Shown piece by piece: positions 60,874 to 64,000 of a DNA stretch of 64,000 nucleotides. The position numbers and the translations under genes are program-made. Position 1 is the stretch's first letter, and each line of letters begins with the position of its first letter. A model generated the notes under the pieces. That model ran no database searches and was not told where the DNA came from. It worked only from the letters and a program-made list of their open reading frames with translations. The DNA is taken from positions 558,001 through 622,000 of the forward strand of contig NZ_JAMXMY010000002.1 in the NCBI RefSeq assembly GCF_024055795.1, written 5' to 3'. This DNA is from Actinoallomurus purpureus (GTDB lineage Bacteria > Actinomycetota > Actinomycetes > Streptosporangiales > Streptosporangiaceae).

Positions 60874-60912
60874 TGACCAGGGGGGGACTCCACGGGGCGA
60901 GGAGGTGCGTCT

Positions 60913-61176
60913 GTGAGCGAAGTGCTCATCCCGCTGACGCACGGTGCAGACGGCGAAGAGTTGGGCTGGCAGGAGCGCGCCCTGTGCGCGCAGACTGACC
61001 CGGAAGCGTTTTTTCCGGAAAAGGGTGGCTCGACCCGTGAAGCCAAGAAAGTGTGCCGTGCCTGCGAGGTGCGGGCGGAATGCTTGGAATATGCGCTTGG
61101 GCACGATGAGCGATTCGGTATTTGGGGAGGTCTGTCCGAACGTGAGCGCCGGAAGCTCAAGCGCGAGGCGAGCTGA
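60913..61176 (+). CDS. whiB: WhiB-family iron-sulfur transcription factor
   Basis: An 87-residue Wbl protein. Four Cys (C25, C48, C51, C57; C-x2-C-x5-C core) bind a [4Fe-4S] cluster; GIWGG at 69-73 and the basic end RERRKLKR contact DNA and sigma factor. The sequence WQERALCAQTDPEAFFPEKG and HDERFGIWGGLSERERRKLK is very close to Streptomyces WhiB/mycobacterial WhiB2 as I remember them, which control sporulation septation and division with WhiA. The start is GTG 60913 behind AGGAGGTG at 60899-60906. The long leader with a hairpin fits developmental control. Confidence 0.93.
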   Translation: MSEVLIPLTHGADGEELGWQERALCAQTDPEAFFPEKGGSTREAKKVCRACEVRAECLEYALGHDERFGIWGGLSERERRKLKREAS

Positions 61177-61334
61177 GGCCCACGCGCGCGGTGTGCGACG
61201 CCCGCGGTGATCGTTCACCCGGGGTCCTGCCGGACGGCTCGACGCGGTCCGGCGGGCCCCCGGGGGGCCTGCCGGACGAGGCTGGCCGATTGCGGTCGTT
61301 ATGGGCCGATCGGGGGGATTCGGTGCCTGAAGGT

Positions 61335-61380
61335 CTCTTGAGCCGAGCGACTCTGAGCCGGCCGACTCTGAGCCGGCCGA
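61335..61380. repeat. Short tandem repeat, about three copies of a 15-base unit
   Basis: CTCTGAGCCGGCCGA is repeated perfectly at 61351-61365 and 61366-61380, with a degenerate copy at 61335-61350. It lies in the 232-base stretch between whiB and the convergent metallopeptidase-family gene, where I see no gene; each unit contains the palindrome GCCGGC. Confidence 0.7.
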
Positions 61381-61408
61381 CTCGCGTCAAAGCGCCGCTT
61401 GAGCCGCC

Positions 61409-61840
61409 TCACTCGTCGCGAGAGTCGTAGGTCGGGTCGACGGACTCCGGCGCCAGCCCGAGCAGATCCGCGACCTCCTCGACGACCACGTCACGGACCA
61501 GCCGGGCACGGTCGCGCTCGTCGTCGCCGCCCCGCGCCTCCACCGGCCGCCGGTACACCACGATCCGCGCCGGCCTGTCGTCCGCGGCGGGCAGCAGGCG
61601 CCCGAGGGGAATCGGCTCGGCGGGGTCCGCCCACGACTCGACGGGCGGAACCTCTTCGACGGCGAACTCCACACCCGCCAGCTCGTGGCTCCAGCGCTGC
61701 TCGAGACGGCGCGCCTCCTCGCGGACCAGATCGTCGAAGCGCTCGGCCCGGGAGCGGGAGATCGGCACCTCGGGCGGCGCGAGCGGTCCGCGCATCCCGC
61801 GGCCACGGCGGTCGCGGCGGCGTGTGCTAGAGCGTGTCAC
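61409..61840 (-). CDS. Metallopeptidase-family (zincin-like) protein lacking HExxH
   Basis: A 143-residue protein placed by its layout in the small actinobacterial metallopeptidase family (zincin_1-like): an Arg-rich N-terminus, RAERFDDLVREEARRLEQRW, VEFAVEEVPPVESW, RIVVYRRPVEARGGDDERDR and the helix VRDVVVEEVADLLGLAPESV. In active members that last helix carries HExxH; here it reads E121-E-V-A-D125, so both zinc His are acidic and zinc proteolysis is unlikely. Start GTG 61840 is chosen with AAGGAG about 11 bases upstream; other starts are possible. It is divergent from the DUF3499 gene. Confidence 0.8.
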   Translation of the reverse strand: MTRSSTRRRDRRGRGMRGPLAPPEVPISRSRAERFDDLVREEARRLEQRWSHELAGVEFAVEEVPPVESWADPAEPIPLGRLLPAADDRPARIVVYRRPVEARGGDDERDRARLVRDVVVEEVADLLGLAPESVDPTYDSRDE

Positions 61841-61985
61841 CCGGGATCGCACTCCTTGAGCATAGTCCGGACCTGGCCTGGCCGCCCCTCGCACAAAGAT
61901 CCGTTATGCGGTCGCGCGTCGGAAATACGGCGACACGAAGTGAGGATAGTGGCGCGGGTACGGCAGGAGGAGATACGTTCCCGTC

Positions 61986-62348
61986 GTGAGCCCCGTCCGC
62001 ATCTGCTCCCGCACCGCGTGCAAGCAGTCTGCTGTCTACACGCTCACGTACGTCTACGCCGACTCGACCGCTGTTCTGGGCCCGCTGGCAGCGTACGTCG
62101 AGCCCCATTGCTACGACCTCTGCGCCGAGCACGCCGAGCGCCTGACCGCCCCCGTCGGCTGGGAGCTCGTCCGCCTGCCCGCCGAAGAGTCCGAGCCGAC
62201 CAGTGACGACCTCGAGGCGCTGGCCAACGCCGTCCGCGAGGCCGCCAAACCCGCCACGCCCCGGCAGGAGCCGGTCGGGCAGGGCGTCGAGGTCGGCCGT
62301 CGAGGCCATCTGCGGGTGCTCCGCTCGGACACGCCCCGCAAGCCCTGA
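61986..62348 (+). CDS. DUF3499-family protein
   Basis: A 120-residue protein of unknown function. Two Cys pairs, CSRTAC near the N-terminus and CYDLCAEHAERLT near residue 42, look like a zinc ribbon. The conserved core TLTYVYADSTAVLGPLA and the position beside manB match the family I know as DUF3499. The C-terminus is variable. Start GTG 61986 has TACGTT at 61974-61979 six bases upstream, the leaderless pattern. Confidence 0.85.
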   Translation: MSPVRICSRTACKQSAVYTLTYVYADSTAVLGPLAAYVEPHCYDLCAEHAERLTAPVGWELVRLPAEESEPTSDDLEALANAVREAAKPATPRQEPVGQGVEVGRRGHLRVLRSDTPRKP

Positions 62349-62408
62349 TCCGCTCCCGGTAGGCTCAGGGCGGCAATACGACGACGGGCCGTGAGCAGGG
62401 GGGCGCGA

Positions 62409-63764
62409 GTGGGCGACCTGGCCAAGATCTTCAAGGCGTACGACGTCCGGGGGATCGTGCCCTATGAGTTCGACGAGGCGACCGCCGAGGCGGCGGGCGC
62501 CGCCTTCGTGCGCGTCACCGGCGCCACGGCGATCGTGACCGCCCACGACATGCGCACCTCGTCGGGCCCGCTGTCCGCGGCGTTCGCGCGGGGCGCCACC
62601 GCCCAGGGCGCCGACGTGACGGAGGCGGGTCTGGGCTCCACCGACCTGCTCTACTACGCCAGCGGCAGTCTCGGCCTGCCCGGCGCGATGTTCACCGCCA
62701 GCCACAACCCGGCCAAGTACAACGGGATCAAGCTGTGCCGGGAGGGCGCCCGGCCGATCGGCCGCGACACCGGGCTCGAGGAGATCCGCCGGCTGGTGGA
62801 GGAGGGCGTCCCCGCCCACGACGGCCCGGCCGGCTCGGTCCGCCGGCTCGACCTGCTGCCGGGGTACTCCTCCCACCTGCGCTCCCTCGTCGACCTGTCG
62901 GGCATCCGCCCGCTCAAGGTCGTCGTCGACGCCGGCAACGGCATGGGCGGTCACACGGTGCCGAGCGTGTTCGACGGCCTGCCGATCGACCTCGTCCCCC
63001 TCTACTTCGAGCTCGACGGCACGTTCCCCAACCACGAGGCCAACCCGATCGAGCCGGAGAACCTCCGGGACCTGCAGGCGGCGGTGCGCGAGCACGGCGC
63101 CGACATCGGCCTGGCCTTCGACGGCGACGCCGACCGCTGCTTCGTCGTCGACGAGCGCGGCGAGGCGGTCACCCCCTCGGCGATCACCGCCCTGGTCGCC
63201 GTACGGGAGCTGGCCAAGCATCCCGGCGCGCGGATCGTGCACAACCTGATCACCTCGCGGGCCGTGCCGGAGATCATCCGTGCGCACGGCGGCGAGCCCG
63301 TCCGCACCCGCGTCGGGCACTCGTTCATCAAGCAGACGATGGCCGAGAGCGGTGCCGTCTTCGGCGGCGAGCACTCCGCCCACTACTACTTCCGCGACTT
63401 CTGGTTCGCCGACTCCGGGATGCTCGCCGCGCTGCACGTCCTGGCCGCGCTCGGCGAGCAGGACCGTCCGCTGTCCGCGCTGCTCGCCGCCTACAGCCCG
63501 TACACCGCGTCCGGCGAGATCAACTCCGAGGTGGCCGAGCAGGAGGCCGCGACGGCCCGGGTGCGCGCGGAGTTCGCGGGACGCCCGGGTGTGACCGTGG
63601 ACGAGCTCGACGGCCTCACCGTCGCGCACGCCGACTGGTGGTTCAACCTCCGCCCGTCCAACACCGAGCCCCTTCTCCGCCTCAACGCCGAGGCGACCGA
63701 CCCCGAGACCATGTCCGCGATGCGCGACGAAGTCCTCGCCATCGTCCGAAAGGAAGACAGTTGA
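62409..63764 (+). CDS. manB: Phosphomannomutase/phosphoglucomutase
   Basis: A 451-residue alpha-D-phosphohexomutase converting mannose-6-phosphate to mannose-1-phosphate for GDP-mannose. It shows [20 protein letters not shown], the phosphoserine loop [15 protein letters not shown] (S98), the metal loop [17 protein letters not shown], the specificity loop [19 protein letters not shown] and the phosphate-binding [18 protein letters not shown] 62409 follows AGGGGGG; GTG 62391 is an alternative. The stop overlaps the TTG start of the Trm112-like gene. It supplies the nucleotidyltransferase at 50040. Confidence 0.95.
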   Translation: MGDLAKIFKAYDVRGIVPYEFDEATAEAAGAAFVRVTGATAIVTAHDMRTSSGPLSAAFARGATAQGADVTEAGLGSTDLLYYASGSLGLPGAMFTASHNPAKYNGIKLCREGARPIGRDTGLEEIRRLVEEGVPAHDGPAGSVRRLDLLPGYSSHLRSLVDLSGIRPLKVVVDAGNGMGGHTVPSVFDGLPIDLVPLYFELDGTFPNHEANPIEPENLRDLQAAVREHGADIGLAFDGDADRCFVVDERGEAVTPSAITALVAVRELAKHPGARIVHNLITSRAVPEIIRAHGGEPVRTRVGHSFIKQTMAESGAVFGGEHSAHYYFRDFWFADSGMLAALHVLAALGEQDRPLSALLAAYSPYTASGEINSEVAEQEAATARVRAEFAGRPGVTVDELDGLTVAHADWWFNLRPSNTEPLLRLNAEATDPETMSAMRDEVLAIVRKEDS

Positions 63765-63934
63765 AGATCGACGACTGGCTGCTGGAGATCCTCGCCTGCC
63801 CCAACTGCCGGGGCGAGCTGAAGGCCGACGAAGCCACCGACGAGCTCGTCTGCACCGGGACGTGCAAGTACGCCTACCCGGTGCGCGACGACATCCCGGT
63901 CCTCTTGGTCGACGAGGCACGGACCCCGGCCTGA
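63761..63934 (+). CDS. Trm112-like zinc-ribbon protein
   Basis: A 57-residue protein starting at a TTG that overlaps the manB stop (TTGA); AAAGGAAG at 63749-63756 supports it. It reads [20 protein letters not shown] and [20 protein letters not shown], with four Cys of a UPF0434/Trm112 zinc ribbon. Trm112 proteins activate methyltransferases in eukaryotes; the bacterial role is unclear. It is encoded between manB and the next gene. Confidence 0.88.
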   Translation: MKIDDWLLEILACPNCRGELKADEATDELVCTGTCKYAYPVRDDIPVLLVDEARTPA

Positions 63935-63935
63935 C

Positions 63936-64000
63936 ATGCGTCCTGTCGAGGCCGACCCCGGCCGCCTCGACGACCCCGAGGCGCTGGCGGCCGCCGATCC
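63936..64000 (+). CDS. Start of a downstream gene, cut by the window edge
   Basis: ATG at 63936, one base after the previous stop, opens MRPVEADPGRLDDPEALAAA and runs off the window. Only 21 residues are visible, too few for a family. From remembered gene order next to manB, an SIS-domain sugar-phosphate isomerase-like protein would be expected; this is not shown by the sequence. Confidence 0.5.
   Translation, partial: MRPVEADPGRLDDPEALAAAD

Noticed and set aside
61191-61430. A 79-codon plus-strand frame between whiB and the metallopeptidase-family gene.
   Set aside because: It mostly translates the short tandem repeats (LSRPT units), lacks a ribosome-binding site and overlaps the convergent gene.

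Overview
The window is very GC-rich (about 70 % by eye), densely coded, and uses many GTG and a few TTG starts. Together with a WhiB regulator, coenzyme F420 genes, the TreY/TreZ pathway, LCP cell-wall ligases and many apparent leaderless promoters, this points to a filamentous actinomycete (Actinomycetota, probably Streptosporangiales or a relative). The order purE-purK-GtrA-two-component, UDP-glucose dehydrogenase, acyl-CoA dehydrogenase, LCP genes, fbiA/fbiB, whiB, manB resembles from memory the SCO3028-SCO3063 region of Streptomyces coelicolor; I could not check this.

Layout. 1-3.4 kb: end of treY and treZ (trehalose from glycogen). 3.4-7.6 kb: a small membrane protein beside a broken gene, a GlxA-type AraC regulator divergent from a quinone oxidoreductase, and a TetR regulator divergent from a metallo-beta-lactamase-fold hydrolase across a twin operator. 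7.8-15.4 kb: OmpR-type two-component pair, GtrA membrane protein, purK-purE, CoA-binding protein, UDP-glucose dehydrogenase, acyl-CoA dehydrogenase. 15.5-19 kb: orphan antitoxin-like protein, small secreted protein, membrane protein with a tyrosine-rich tail, LCP protein.

19-27 kb holds the most unusual block: a glycosyltransferase, an IspD-like cytidylyltransferase, then a tight six-gene operon (degenerate nucleotidyltransferase fused to a CDP-alcohol phosphotransferase, membrane protein, intact nucleotidyltransferase, sn-glycerol-1-phosphate dehydrogenase-like enzyme, second CDP-alcohol phosphotransferase with an altered catalytic motif, glycosyltransferase). It looks like an uncharacterised pathway making a glycerol- or polyol-phosphodiester through CDP-activated intermediates.

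27-31 kb: HelD/HelR-type helicase and a membrane-anchored beta-propeller protein. 31-51 kb: a surface-polysaccharide region with UDP-GlcNAc 2-epimerase and UDP-ManNAc dehydrogenase (UDP-ManNAcA route), at least six glycosyltransferases, an acyltransferase, an LCP ligase, a polyprenyl-phosphate sugar synthase next to a GT-C-like membrane protein, a flippase/LPG-synthase-like protein, a methyltransferase and a sugar-1-phosphate nucleotidyltransferase; trxA sits inside it. 51-60 kb: an AlkA-like glycosylase and the F420 genes fbiC, fbiB and fbiA, separated by an NlpC/P60 lipoprotein, a solute-binding protein and a small secreted protein. 60-64 kb: membrane protein, whiB, a metallopeptidase-family protein lacking HExxH, a DUF3499 protein, phosphomannomutase manB, a Trm112-like protein and the first codons of another gene. 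No rRNA, tRNA, CRISPR array or complete insertion sequence was seen, and no gene-free stretch exceeds 300 bases.
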